Positions 9,637 to 18,448 are shown, numbered from the stretch's first letter. The stretch is DNA of 64,000 nucleotides from Chryseobacterium culicis (GCF_002979755.1 NZ_PCPP01000001.1:528665-592664), one strand, 5' to 3'. Program-made: numbers and translations. The notes: a model not told the origin generated them from the sequence alone.

Positions 9637-10100
9637 AAATGTATTATTTAAAATTTATCATATAAAAGTATATATTATTTTCAAATAATTTAAGTATATT
9701 TTACAAATTAATCAATGTTTTAACTTTTTTTATATGTTTGTTTATTTTATTTATTGGTTTTGTTTGTCATTGTTGATATTATTCATTATTTCATGCGTTT
9801 TAATGTAAAATTATAAAAGAGGATTCCGTGATCAATTACAGGGGAGTTTTTATTTGGTTTCCGATGAATGGAAAGTCCATTGTTTTCGTATTCAAAGAGA
9901 TGAAAGTATAGGTTCGGAAAGTCCAATTCCGGCTTGCTGTAATAGTTTTACTGTGATTGTAGTCTTACAGTGTTATCGCTTCAGGATTTCTATTTTTGTG
10001 AGTATATATTAATTTTTGTGTAAAAAAATGGATATATATCATTGATCTATAGAAGTTACGGTTTTGGATAGTCCGTGTTAAATTTCTTTAAAAACTGAAA
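9637..10100. other. Non-coding AT-rich gap
   Basis: No open frame of useful length is seen on either strand. The part next to the protease gene is a low-complexity T-rich tract. Farther right there are small dyads (TGGAAAGTCCA near 9870; CGGAA/TTCCG near 9916-9932), too short to call. The protease promoter must lie in the left part. Confidence 0.5.
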
Positions 10101-10104
10101 TCGA

Positions 10105-10135
10105 TTTGTATATATGTATTTAACTACGTAGTTTT
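10105..10135 (+). promoter_or_regulatory. Promoter of the GNAT-MarR unit with overlapping palindromic operator
   Basis: TTTG at about 10105-10108 and TAGTTTTG at about 10129-10136 fit the Bacteroidota -33/-7 promoter with a spacer near 20 bp. The perfect 12-bp palindrome AACTACGTAGTT (10122-10133) overlaps the -7 element, where a repressor would block RNA polymerase. The MarR protein encoded as second gene of the unit is the obvious candidate ligand-responsive repressor; this link is inferred. Confidence 0.65.
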
Positions 10136-10156
10136 GTACTTTAAAATACAAACACT

Positions 10157-10645
10157 ATGAAATTAGAGATACAATCCATAGGAAATTCTTATTCAGAACA
10201 GGCTATTGACTTGATTTTGACGATTCAGCAGAAAGAATTCAATATTCCGATTACGATACAGGATCAACCCGATTTATTGCAGATTGAAAGTTTTTATAAG
10301 GAAGCCGGGGGGAATTTTTGGGGTGCTTTTGTGGATGGCGAACTGGTAGGTTCCATTGCACTGGTGAAATTTGATGAAAAGGCAGGAGCAATCAGAAAAA
10401 TGTTCGTTAAAAAAGAGTTCAGAGGTAAAGAACTGAACATTGCACAGGAATTGTTGGATGTTTTAATTTCTTTCTGTCGCAAAAACGGAATTAACGATCT
10501 ATATTTGGGAACCATAACGGTACTGAAAGCAGCACAGCGTTTCTATGAGAGGAACGATTTTGGGAAGATTGGAAAAAGTGATCTTCCTGTGAAATTCCCT
10601 TTAATGAGCGCTGACGATATTTTTTACCATTTAAATATTGACTGA
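10157..10645 (+). CDS. GNAT-family N-acetyltransferase
   Basis: A 162-residue acetyltransferase. The acetyl-CoA binding region is IRKMFVKKEFRGKELNIAQELLDVLISFCRKNG at about residues 80-112, where RGKELN stands in the RxxGxG position. The YLGTITVLKAAQRFYERNDFGKI segment is the usual final helix and strand. The first gene of a two-gene unit, two bases before the MarR gene; such GNAT-MarR pairs often detoxify a compound sensed by the regulator, which is inference here. The substrate is unknown. Confidence 0.85.
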   Translation: MKLEIQSIGNSYSEQAIDLILTIQQKEFNIPITIQDQPDLLQIESFYKEAGGNFWGAFVDGELVGSIALVKFDEKAGAIRKMFVKKEFRGKELNIAQELLDVLISFCRKNGINDLYLGTITVLKAAQRFYERNDFGKIGKSDLPVKFPLMSADDIFYHLNID

Positions 10646-10647
10646 AT

Positions 10648-11127
10648 ATGAATGTGATCAACGAAGCAGGCATTCTTGCCATATCAACCAGACTTCATCG
10701 CCTCAGTGAACAATTGAGAAAAGATGGAGCGCTTATCTATAAAGCATTCGGAATTGATTTTGAATTGAAATGGTTTCCGGTTATTTTTACGATTTATAAA
10801 AAAGAAATAGCGAGTGTGGTAGAGATCGCCAACGAAATAGGGTATACTCATCCATCTACCATAACCTTACTCAAAGAACTCGAAAAACTGGAACTGATTC
10901 AATGGCAGAAAGACAAACAGGATGAAAGAAAAAGGCTGTTTATGCTGACTTCCAAAGGGCAGGAACTTATTGAAAAAATGAAACCTGTTTGGGAGCTGAT
11001 GTCTCAGATTTTAGGAGATATTGCAGATAATAAAAACAATCTGCTGACTGCGATTGATGAAGCAGAAGAGAAAATTGCCAGCCAGTCTTTTTATCAGAGG
11101 GCGCTGCAACGTAAAAATTCCAAGTAA
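10648..11127 (+). CDS. MarR-family transcriptional regulator
   Basis: A 159-residue winged-helix protein. The helix-turn-helix is at about residues 50-75 (VVEIANEIGYTHPSTITLLKELEKLELI), the wing is WQKDKQDERKRLFMLTSKG with the conserved DxR, and helical flanks would dimerise. It is coupled to the upstream GNAT gene (2-bp gap) behind a promoter carrying the palindrome AACTACGTAGTT, so autoregulation is likely. The ligand is not known. Confidence 0.9.
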   Translation: MNVINEAGILAISTRLHRLSEQLRKDGALIYKAFGIDFELKWFPVIFTIYKKEIASVVEIANEIGYTHPSTITLLKELEKLELIQWQKDKQDERKRLFMLTSKGQELIEKMKPVWELMSQILGDIADNKNNLLTAIDEAEEKIASQSFYQRALQRKNSK

Positions 11128-11570
11128 ATATCGGAGCATTTCTTCTACTTACTTTAGTAAATAATAAGGTGTAAAAAATAAAAAAATTTAATTCCTTCTC
11201 ACTGATCATCTAATGATAATAGGTCTTTTTGTTCAATAATGTGAAAAAGCTTTATTGAAAACTCATTGTCGTAGAACTACGACAATTTTCCAAATAATCG
11301 GTAATTCATTTTGGAGTGAATATTTAAGGTTATATATTGCAATACCAAAATCACTAAAAAAACTTATGAAAAAATACCGAAATCAACCACTTTTTAAAGT
11401 GTTACTAAGTATCTAAAGCGGAATTATTTTTCTGAAAATTCCCACTGCACCCATCTCAGGTCAATCATTGAAAAGCTTGTTCAAGAGACCGTTACATGCT
11501 TTTAGATTGATTCCTTGAGCCGAAGGGTCTCACCTTATTCAATTAAGCCATACACTAAAAAAAAGATGTC
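11128..11570. other. Non-coding gap before vgrG
   Basis: No supported gene. The notable content is the perfect inverted repeat at 11265-11286 and a looser dyad (GAGACC near 11483, GGTCTC near 11527) just before vgrG. The vgrG promoter must be here, but I could not fix it. Confidence 0.45.
11265..11286. repeat. Perfect 10-bp inverted repeat
   Basis: ATTGTCGTAG and CTACGACAAT are separated by AA and followed by TTTT. It could be a weak terminator for the MarR unit (138 bp upstream) or an operator. It shares the CTACG/CGTAG words with the palindrome in the GNAT-MarR promoter, in inverted order. Confidence 0.6.
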
Positions 11571-13703
11571 ATGTTTAAGGAACAGAATAATCTTCCCAAG
11601 CCGGAAATAGATTCAGACAAGACAGATTTTGTAAGCAAAATCAAAGACAATAAAAAAGTTAAAGAAGTAAAGAAAGCTGCTTCAAAAGTGAATAACGCAG
11701 TCAATACGGTGAATACAGGAAAACAATTCCTAAACCAGCCTTTACTGCCCAATGAACCCTCCATAATTAAGGATAAGCTCTGGGTTAAACAGCCTACTTC
11801 TAAAATATTCAATGCTGACAGTATTCCGGAGAGTGCTATCGTAGGAATCAACCGGGTCGTAAAGCTTGATATCCATGTGGAAGGTAAACCTATCAAATAT
11901 TTCAAACATTTTAGCCTTACTCAAAGTGCTACCAAACATCACGAGTTTGAGCTCATTCTTGCTCATGATACGTTAGGAAGTGCAGAGAATCATAATCTTG
12001 AAGAAATACAGAATTTCTTAGGAAAAAGGATTACTGTGGTTTTCAAATATAAAGATGTGGAAGGCGGAGCTGAGCGAAATTTTGTAGGAGTGATCACGGA
12101 AGTTGGATTCAGCCAGGAAAAAGGAAGCCTGGGTAATCTTGTGCTGTCCGGTTTCAGCCCAACAATTTTGTTAGATGCTGCCCCACATATTCAAAGCTTC
12201 GGCGGAGCACAACCTATTAGTTTGAACAGCATCGCCAATGAAGTGATTAAAGAAGGATTAGGGCAGGGGAAATTTGACTTTAGAATAGATGCCCGCCATG
12301 GTAATGTATCTTACAGTTCTCAATACGGAGAAACCCATTATAACTATCTGGCTAGAATTGCTGAAGCTTATGGAGAACAATTTTTCTATGATGGAGAAGT
12401 TTTACATTTCGGACAATTGCCGCCGCAGGAAAAGCCTGTGTTGCTAACCTATGGCAGTAATCTCACGGATGTTAAAATTAAAATGAAAGCTCAACATGTG
12501 AATCCTTCATTTTATGGATATAACAGTAGTAAAAACGAAAAATTTAAAGGCGGAAGCTCAAAAATAACGCATACCTCAGATATTGCGAAGAGGGCTTATG
12601 AAATTTCAGAAAAAACTTTTCAAACCCCATCTTTAAGAGTGGCTCCTATCAAAGCATCATCTTTTATGGATATTGATGCTTCTCAAAAGGGAACTGCAGG
12701 AAGTAAAGCTTCAGAAGTTTTTGTAACTTCCGGTAATACAACCGTTCCTTTTCTTTATCCAGGATGTATCGCGGATATCCAGATGCGTAAAACAGATACT
12801 AACGAGACCTCTTATTTCACTAAATTAATGCTTATAGAGGTAACCCATCGGGTGGATGCCCGCGGATACTATGACGGATCTTTCCAGGCCATAGCTTCTG
12901 ATACCGGATTTATTCCAAGACCCGAATTTACTGTTCCGGTGGCGGAACCTCAGTTTGGAAAAGTAGTTTCCAATACCGATCCTGAAAATCAAGGCCGTGT
13001 GCAGGTTCAGCTTGACTGGCAAACTGGTCAGGACACCACAGAATTTATCCGTGTAATGTCTCCTGATGCCGGAAGCAGTGAAAAGGTAGGTAAAAACAGA
13101 GGATTTATGTCTATTCCTGAAGTGGGAGATCAGGTCATTATCAATTTTGTACATCTTCATCCGGACCGTCCTTTTGTGATGGGTGGAATGTATCATGGCG
13201 GAATTGGAGCTGGTGGCGGTAATGGAAATAATGTTATGAGCTTCAGTGGGCGAAGCGGTGCCGAATTAAAATATGACAATGGAGCCGGATCTATGAATCT
13301 TAAAGATCAGGGCGGTGCCAATATGAATTTTGACGGAACCGGAAACGCTACGACCAATGCAAATAGCAACCATACTGTGAATGCAGGAAGCTCCAATGTA
13401 ATCAATGTGGGAGGCAAAAAAGATGCTCCACCACAATCATTGTTAAAAATGGATGCAGGCGGAAATATTACCCTTGACGGAAAAACAAGTATTACCCTAC
13501 AGGTAGGAGATAATTCTATCACCATATCCGAAGCAGGTATTATGGCTTCAGCAGGAAAAGGAATGATTGATATCACTGCACTTACCGGAGCTCTGGGATT
13601 GTCAAGTAAAGGCGGCCCTATGGATATCAGCACAGATTCGCCACTTACTATTACCGGCGGACCAAGCGCTGTGATGTCATCAGGAGATACCAATATTATG
13701 TAA
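11571..13703 (+). CDS. vgrG: VgrG-type spike protein (type VI secretion/contractile injection)
   Basis: A 710-residue trimeric spike-tip protein. An unusual Lys-rich N-terminal extension of about 75 residues precedes the gp27-like part (residues about 100-445, including FKHFSLTQSATKHHEFELILAHD-type text). The gp5-like OB fold begins near residue 455 (FGKVVSNTDPENQGRVQVQLDW...PEVGDQVIINFVHLHPDRPFVMGGMYHG), and a repetitive beta-needle tail rich in Gly/Asn/Thr follows. It is 16 bp upstream of a PAAR-like toxin that would cap this spike. No sheath, tube or ATPase genes are in the window, so this is an orphan vgrG cargo cluster. Confidence 0.93.
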   Translation: MFKEQNNLPKPEIDSDKTDFVSKIKDNKKVKEVKKAASKVNNAVNTVNTGKQFLNQPLLPNEPSIIKDKLWVKQPTSKIFNADSIPESAIVGINRVVKLDIHVEGKPIKYFKHFSLTQSATKHHEFELILAHDTLGSAENHNLEEIQNFLGKRITVVFKYKDVEGGAERNFVGVITEVGFSQEKGSLGNLVLSGFSPTILLDAAPHIQSFGGAQPISLNSIANEVIKEGLGQGKFDFRIDARHGNVSYSSQYGETHYNYLARIAEAYGEQFFYDGEVLHFGQLPPQEKPVLLTYGSNLTDVKIKMKAQHVNPSFYGYNSSKNEKFKGGSSKITHTSDIAKRAYEISEKTFQTPSLRVAPIKASSFMDIDASQKGTAGSKASEVFVTSGNTTVPFLYPGCIADIQMRKTDTNETSYFTKLMLIEVTHRVDARGYYDGSFQAIASDTGFIPRPEFTVPVAEPQFGKVVSNTDPENQGRVQVQLDWQTGQDTTEFIRVMSPDAGSSEKVGKNRGFMSIPEVGDQVIINFVHLHPDRPFVMGGMYHGGIGAGGGNGNNVMSFSGRSGAELKYDNGAGSMNLKDQGGANMNFDGTGNATTNANSNHTVNAGSSNVINVGGKKDAPPQSLLKMDAGGNITLDGKTSITLQVGDNSITISEAGIMASAGKGMIDITALTGALGLSSKGGPMDISTDSPLTITGGPSAVMSSGDTNIM

Positions 13704-13719
13704 TTCTAAAACCGAAATC

Positions 13720-15336
13720 ATGGATGAGTTAGAATACATAACCCTGAATGCCCTGATGATGTGTGATCAGGGGGCAGCTCCGGATTTCTTTAAACCTACG
13801 TTCAATACGAAGGTGAAAATCCATGGCTGTCTTGTGGCAACCAATCAGGATGCTACTCCTCTTATTAATATCCCTTCCTTTAAAGTGTGTAAAATCAGTG
13901 GAGGACCTTGCACCCCTACTACTGTTCCTATGACCTGGCAGGATACCTGGCAGGTAAAAATTAACGGGATCCGTTCTTTGATAGGAAAAAGTACCTGTCA
14001 ATGTCCTATAGGCGGGAAGATAGAGTTTATGACCAGTGGACAGGTTCCTCTTCCGGATGATGCAGCCAAGGAGGTAAAAGATATGCAGGATCAGGCACAG
14101 CGTGAACTTGACGACAGTGGACATGGTGATAGTGTAGGAGAGGCAGGCTTTGTAGAAGGTATGATTCCGGTTTGGGGAAGCGGTCGTGACCTCATCAATG
14201 ATATACAAACCGGAGATGTAGGCGGTGGCCTTATGAATGCCGGATTTTTAATTTGGGATGTCGCTTCCATAGCTGTAGGTGTGGTTTCTTTCGGAACCGG
14301 AACAGTAGCCATGCAGGGAGCAAAAGCAGGAGTAAAAGGCGCTATAAAAGCAGGAGCAAAAGCTATATCTAAAGAAGCGCTGCAACAGATGGGGAAAGCG
14401 GCACTAAAAAAGCTGAGTAAAGAAGCTTTAAAGAAAAGTGTGGATGATGTAGCCAAAAAATTGCTCAAGACCTGTGTTTTTGCCTGTTTTCCAGCCGGAA
14501 CACCCGTGCATACCGAACACGGAATTAAAAATATTGAGGATATCCAAATCGGAGATCAGGTGTGGGCTTATGATGAAGATACAGATACTGTCGCTCTTCA
14601 GCCGGTTATTGATTTTATCATCAATGAAAGTGACCATATCATTAGTATTTATACTGAAGCTGAAGTGATCGAAACAACGGCAATACATCCTTTTTATACT
14701 GAAGAAGGTTGGAAAGATGCTTCAGAATTAGAAATTGGCGAAAAGATTTGGACCAAAGATGACACTAAAGTCACCATTGAAAAAACTGAATATAGCTATG
14801 AACCTAAAAAAGTTTATAACTTTACGGTAGCTCATTTTCATACCTATTTTGTAGGCCTGTTAGCTTTACTGGTACATAATTCTGGTAGATGCTTGTCTCA
14901 GATGCTTTTGGAATCTCAGAAATGGTTTCAGAAAGTTAGACGTGGATATTTTTTTAATTTAGTATGGAATGGTGAATTACGTAAGCAAGCACTAGAAAAA
15001 GGGTTTAAGTATTCACAAGAAGTAAGGGTATTATTAAAGAATGGCGGAGAAGGTGCTATTGATGGCTTAATAAGATTAAAAGATGGTACCTATAAAATAA
15101 TTGAGCGTAAAGCAAGTGATTTGAGCAAAATAACAGATAAAACCATTAAAAGTTATATTAATGATGCAGCTCATTATGCTGAATCTACCATTAAAGAAAC
15201 AGGTAAGAAAATACCATCAGCAAGTAGTGTGATTTTGCATGTGGAAAATAAAGGTAATTTAAGTAAAGAAATACTAGACCATGCAGCAAAAAAAGGAGTT
15301 ACTATTGTTGATGATATGTCACAATTTATAAAGTAA
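13720..15336 (+). CDS. PAAR-like/Hint/nuclease polymorphic toxin
   Basis: A 538-residue delivered effector with four visible parts. Residues 1-112 are a DUF4280 PAAR-like cap (ALMMCDQGAAP, CKISGGPCTPT, CQCPIGG). Residues 140-250 are a Gly/Ala-rich helical pretoxin region. Residues 252-387 form a Hint self-cleavage domain: nucleophile Cys256 in CFPAGTPVHT, TTAIHPF in the middle, and final VHN at 385-387, so autoprocessing residues are intact. Residues 388-538 are the toxin. Glu434, Asp448 and Glu462-x-Lys464 (IDG...IIERKAS) fit a PD-(D/E)xK nuclease core. Base composition drops to AT-rich at the toxin, as expected for swapped tips. Nuclease activity is inferred from the motif. Confidence 0.88.
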   Translation: MDELEYITLNALMMCDQGAAPDFFKPTFNTKVKIHGCLVATNQDATPLINIPSFKVCKISGGPCTPTTVPMTWQDTWQVKINGIRSLIGKSTCQCPIGGKIEFMTSGQVPLPDDAAKEVKDMQDQAQRELDDSGHGDSVGEAGFVEGMIPVWGSGRDLINDIQTGDVGGGLMNAGFLIWDVASIAVGVVSFGTGTVAMQGAKAGVKGAIKAGAKAISKEALQQMGKAALKKLSKEALKKSVDDVAKKLLKTCVFACFPAGTPVHTEHGIKNIEDIQIGDQVWAYDEDTDTVALQPVIDFIINESDHIISIYTEAEVIETTAIHPFYTEEGWKDASELEIGEKIWTKDDTKVTIEKTEYSYEPKKVYNFTVAHFHTYFVGLLALLVHNSGRCLSQMLLESQKWFQKVRRGYFFNLVWNGELRKQALEKGFKYSQEVRVLLKNGGEGAIDGLIRLKDGTYKIIERKASDLSKITDKTIKSYINDAAHYAESTIKETGKKIPSASSVILHVENKGNLSKEILDHAAKKGVTIVDDMSQFIK

Positions 15337-15342
15337 AATATT

Positions 15343-15954
15343 ATGTATACAACGAAATTTGCAGATTATAATGCTACTATGGGAGAAATAATCATGAGTG
15401 AGGAAACTACTCTTGAGGTACTTTTATCCAATGAATTTGGATTGAAAGTCCCTACACAATTTTCAAATATTTCTCCAGAAGATTGGGCTAAATATGCATT
15501 TGAGAATAATCTGGAATATGTTATCACATTTTATAAGGATCAGAAACCGTATGCTACAGTAAGCAATACAACTCTTTCAATAAGTATTAAATATTATGAG
15601 GAAAAGGAAAATGGATTGAAAGTATATTTAAGTACAAATTTTATGAAGGGTTATATTGATACGGGTTCAAAAGACAATGGATTTGTTCCTTATGATAATA
15701 ATAAAATATTTCTAAGTCAAATTGACAGAATAGGTGGTTTAGGACAAACGATACTCTTTTATTCACAAAAGAAAAAAAATAATGTTTTTTCAGAAGAGTT
15801 TACTGAAACTAATGGGAATGTTGAACTAGTTGAGCAATTTGGAACTGCAGACTTATCCAAACATTGGTTCGATACTCCTAAAAATTATTTAGATTATGAA
15901 GCATTGTTAGATTATCAGAATCTTTTTAATCAGCTTCCATCTGTTCCTGCATAA
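15343..15954 (+). CDS. Candidate immunity protein for the toxin
   Basis: A 203-residue acidic, cytoplasmic-looking protein with no signal peptide; I do not recognise its family. It starts 6 bp after the toxin stop codon and shares the AT-rich composition of the toxin tip, which is the position expected for the cognate immunity gene of a polymorphic toxin. Met13 and Met18 are alternative starts, but the first ATG fits the spacing best. The immunity role is inferred from context alone. Confidence 0.65.
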   Translation: MYTTKFADYNATMGEIIMSEETTLEVLLSNEFGLKVPTQFSNISPEDWAKYAFENNLEYVITFYKDQKPYATVSNTTLSISIKYYEEKENGLKVYLSTNFMKGYIDTGSKDNGFVPYDNNKIFLSQIDRIGGLGQTILFYSQKKKNNVFSEEFTETNGNVELVEQFGTADLSKHWFDTPKNYLDYEALLDYQNLFNQLPSVPA

Positions 15955-16062
15955 ATATTTATTGTAAATATGACTACCAATCAGAAACTGGAGTTAGAAT
16001 CATAAAATATATAAAATTCATTTTCAGCAATAAAGGCATTCAGAGTATACAATAGTAATGAA

Positions 16063-16935
16063 ATGAGTATTTCAAATTTTTTATTCGGGGAAAATATTCC
16101 TCTTTTTCAACTGGAAAAGTTCTCACAGGAATACACCCTGAAGGTAGAGAATACTTTTATGATGGGTAAAGAGAACAAACCAATCTCATTAAAAACCTCA
16201 TCGGATATTATTATTGAACAGGAAAAAAGAGATCATGATATCAATAACACCATAAAGCTACAGGAAATCACGGGTGATACTGATGATACTTTGATGAAGC
16301 CTTTTTTGTTGCAAAGTCTTACTCTTGCAGATATTTCCCGCAATATTCAGTTGAAAAGAAATCTTAGCGGGAAAATACTTTCTATTGAGAATAAACCTGA
16401 TCTTTGGAAAAATTGGAAAAATTGGAAAGAGAATAAGCTGACGAGTGCTTTCCCGGAGGAAAAGGATCAAAATAAGTTGATTACAAATTATGAAAAGGGA
16501 TTGAAAAATTTTGATGTTGAATTGAAGAAAAATCTGCAATACATTCTTTTACTGCCGGAAGTTTATAACCTTATATTTCCTCCTAATGAATATTACAGTT
16601 TTTTATTCAGTCCGTCAAACATCCATTCCAGGCTGATTGATGGGGTAGAATATCACTATCAGTTGAAACTGGTAAAACTTGAAGAAGAAAACGACAACCT
16701 TTTTGTAGAGTTTCATTCCGTACTGAACAACCAGGATGAACTTATGAAAAGCCATATCAAAAAGCTTTATGAAAAGGAGAAGGATTTTTCTATTGACCAG
16801 TTTGAATTCAGTATCAAAACCAAATACAATTTTGAAAAATCAACAGCTAAGATCCTGAACGCTGAACTTCATTTTGTAGAAAAAATGCATGAACATCTGG
16901 CTTATTTAATTGATATGGATTTAAATAGTAAATAA
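16063..16935 (+). CDS. Unrecognised protein of the vgrG island
   Basis: A 290-residue hydrophilic protein with no leader or membrane segment and no family I can name. It is rich in Lys, Glu and Asn and has the internal repeat KNWKNWKENK near residue 120. It has no catalytic motif I can see. It follows the candidate immunity gene by 108 bp on the same strand and precedes a convergent gene, so it belongs to the vgrG-toxin cluster. A loading adaptor or a structural partner are possible roles, neither supported by sequence. Confidence 0.6.
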   Translation: MSISNFLFGENIPLFQLEKFSQEYTLKVENTFMMGKENKPISLKTSSDIIIEQEKRDHDINNTIKLQEITGDTDDTLMKPFLLQSLTLADISRNIQLKRNLSGKILSIENKPDLWKNWKNWKENKLTSAFPEEKDQNKLITNYEKGLKNFDVELKKNLQYILLLPEVYNLIFPPNEYYSFLFSPSNIHSRLIDGVEYHYQLKLVKLEEENDNLFVEFHSVLNNQDELMKSHIKKLYEKEKDFSIDQFEFSIKTKYNFEKSTAKILNAELHFVEKMHEHLAYLIDMDLNSK

Positions 16936-16985
16936 TTAGTTTTAAACAAATAGGGCTAACAATCAACCCTTTAAAGAGCTATACA

Positions 16986-17612
16986 CTATGATTGAGAAAT
17001 ATTGATGATAGGATTAAGAAAAGATTTTTGTTTTAAATGTTGTTTTTCTTCTTCCGTTAGTTCATTGGTTCCAAGGCCAATCCCGTTCCATGGTTTTCCG
17101 TTATTTATTCTATCAGCTAATTCAATAGATCCAATTGTAATTTTTTTATGAAGCCCTAGTACCGTTAGATCCATCAATTGACCTGGATGTATTTCTCCTT
17201 CTATAATTTCTCCAAGCAGATAAAAGCTTCTGTTGGTAAGCTGAAAGACACTGTCAATCTTAAATTTAGCAGTAACATCATGCCAGCTGTATCCACAATG
17301 TCTGCACTGCTTTGCATAGGGAGTACGGGCAAGCTTATTACACTTCGGGCAATTATTGAAAAAAACTTTCTCAGGAGTTTCAGTCAATATCCTCATTACA
17401 ACGTTTTGTCGAAAAGCCTCATTTCCATTTTCTAATAGCTTTGTTATTTCAGGATCAGACTTTATCCAGCCACGTTCCATCATCAGATTTCTCAAATAAG
17501 CATTTTCGGAACTCTTTGAAGTGTACATATGATTATTCAGGGCTAATGCTTCGTTTTCGGTCATTAATTTCCCAAAATATCTGATAATATAATCTATAGT
17601 TTCTCTCTCCAT
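16986..17612 (-). CDS. Zinc-ribbon protein with a C-terminal beta-barrel-like domain
   Basis: A 208-residue protein of unknown function. Residues 1-80 are helical. A four-cysteine zinc ribbon follows: Cys88 and Cys91 (CPKC) with Cys103 and Cys106 (CRHC). Residues about 115-190 (FKIDSVFQLTNRSFYLLGEIIEGEIHPGQLMDLTVLG) resemble the second-domain beta barrel of translational GTPases such as EF-Tu, a resemblance of pattern only. It is convergent with the 290-residue gene and 50 bp away, and could mark the edge of the island. Confidence 0.65.
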   Translation of the reverse strand: MERETIDYIIRYFGKLMTENEALALNNHMYTSKSSENAYLRNLMMERGWIKSDPEITKLLENGNEAFRQNVVMRILTETPEKVFFNNCPKCNKLARTPYAKQCRHCGYSWHDVTAKFKIDSVFQLTNRSFYLLGEIIEGEIHPGQLMDLTVLGLHKKITIGSIELADRINNGKPWNGIGLGTNELTEEEKQHLKQKSFLNPIINISQS

Positions 17613-17787
17613 ATCCGATTGAAAAAGGTAGAATGTTTTTTTAGTAATTTGTTTTGCCTAATTTATCATTTATTTCTTTAAGATAGGCTTACATCATGGA
17701 ATGTCACAAGTAAGAAATTGAAATTTTAATACTGACAAACTATTGTCACTAAAGTCTTTTAATTTTACAGTATCAATAAAAAAAACT

Positions 17788-18369
17788 ATGGGTAAAATTG
17801 CAGAGAAAAAAACCTTTTATGTCAATACAAAGGAAGAATGGCGGCAATGGCTGGAAGAGAATCACCATATAGAACAGTCTGTATGGCTTATTTGTAATAC
17901 CAGAAAATCAAATTTACCCATTGTTCATTGGACTGAGCTGGTGGATGAAGCCCTTTGTTTCGGCTGGATTGACAGTACGAGGAAGACGATTGATGAAGGT
18001 TCGTTTATGCAGTTATTCAGTAGACGGAAGCCGAAGAGTACCTGGTCAAAAATTAATAAGGATAAGGTTCAGAAACTGATAGAGAATAATCTGATGACTA
18101 AGGCAGGATTCGAGACGATCAGCATTGCAAAAGAGAATGGTTCCTGGAATATTTTAGACAGCGTGGAAGAACTGGAGGTTCCGGAGGATCTGAATGAAGC
18201 ATTTAAAATTCATGAAGGCTCCGAAATCTATTTTCTAAGCCTAAGTAAATCTATAAAAAAAATGTTGCTGCAATGGATTGTACTTGCCAAAAGACCCGAA
18301 ACCAGAAAAAATCGGATTGATGAAATCGCAAGACAGGCAGCTCAGAATAAGAAACCTAAGAATTTTTAG
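17788..18369 (+). CDS. YdeI/OmpD-associated (OmdA) family protein
   Basis: A 193-residue protein of the family annotated 'bacteriocin-protection, YdeI/OmpD-associated'. Typical text is FYVNTKEEWRQWLEENH, SVWLICNTRKS, WTELVDEALCFGWIDSTRKTID, FSRRKPKSTWSKINKDKVQKLIENNLMT and a basic C-terminal tail REDxA-like (LAKRPETRKNRIDEIARQAAQNKKPKNF). I chose ATG at 17788 rather than the upstream in-frame TTG at 17743, because the added residues do not belong to the family and overlap the likely promoter. Its biochemical role is not established. Confidence 0.85.
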   Translation: MGKIAEKKTFYVNTKEEWRQWLEENHHIEQSVWLICNTRKSNLPIVHWTELVDEALCFGWIDSTRKTIDEGSFMQLFSRRKPKSTWSKINKDKVQKLIENNLMTKAGFETISIAKENGSWNILDSVEELEVPEDLNEAFKIHEGSEIYFLSLSKSIKKMLLQWIVLAKRPETRKNRIDEIARQAAQNKKPKNF

Positions 18370-18418
18370 ACTGTAAAAACTTATATATTATTATTGTAGA
18401 ACTTATGATTAAGATAAA

Positions 18419-18448
18419 AATAGGCTGTCCCAAAAAGGACAGCCTATT
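18419..18448. terminator. Bidirectional terminator
   Basis: AATAGGCTGTCC pairs with GGACAGCCTATT around CAAAAA. It lies between the convergent OmdA-like and TonB-receptor genes and can serve both. Confidence 0.85.

Noticed and set aside
13307..14468. Long minus-strand frames antisense to vgrG and the toxin gene
   Set aside because: Both sense genes are clear family members; the antisense frames are Pro/Ser-rich shadows.
17743..17787. TTG start for the OmdA-like protein
   Set aside because: The extra 15 residues do not belong to the family, and ATG at 17788 fits the expected N-terminus.
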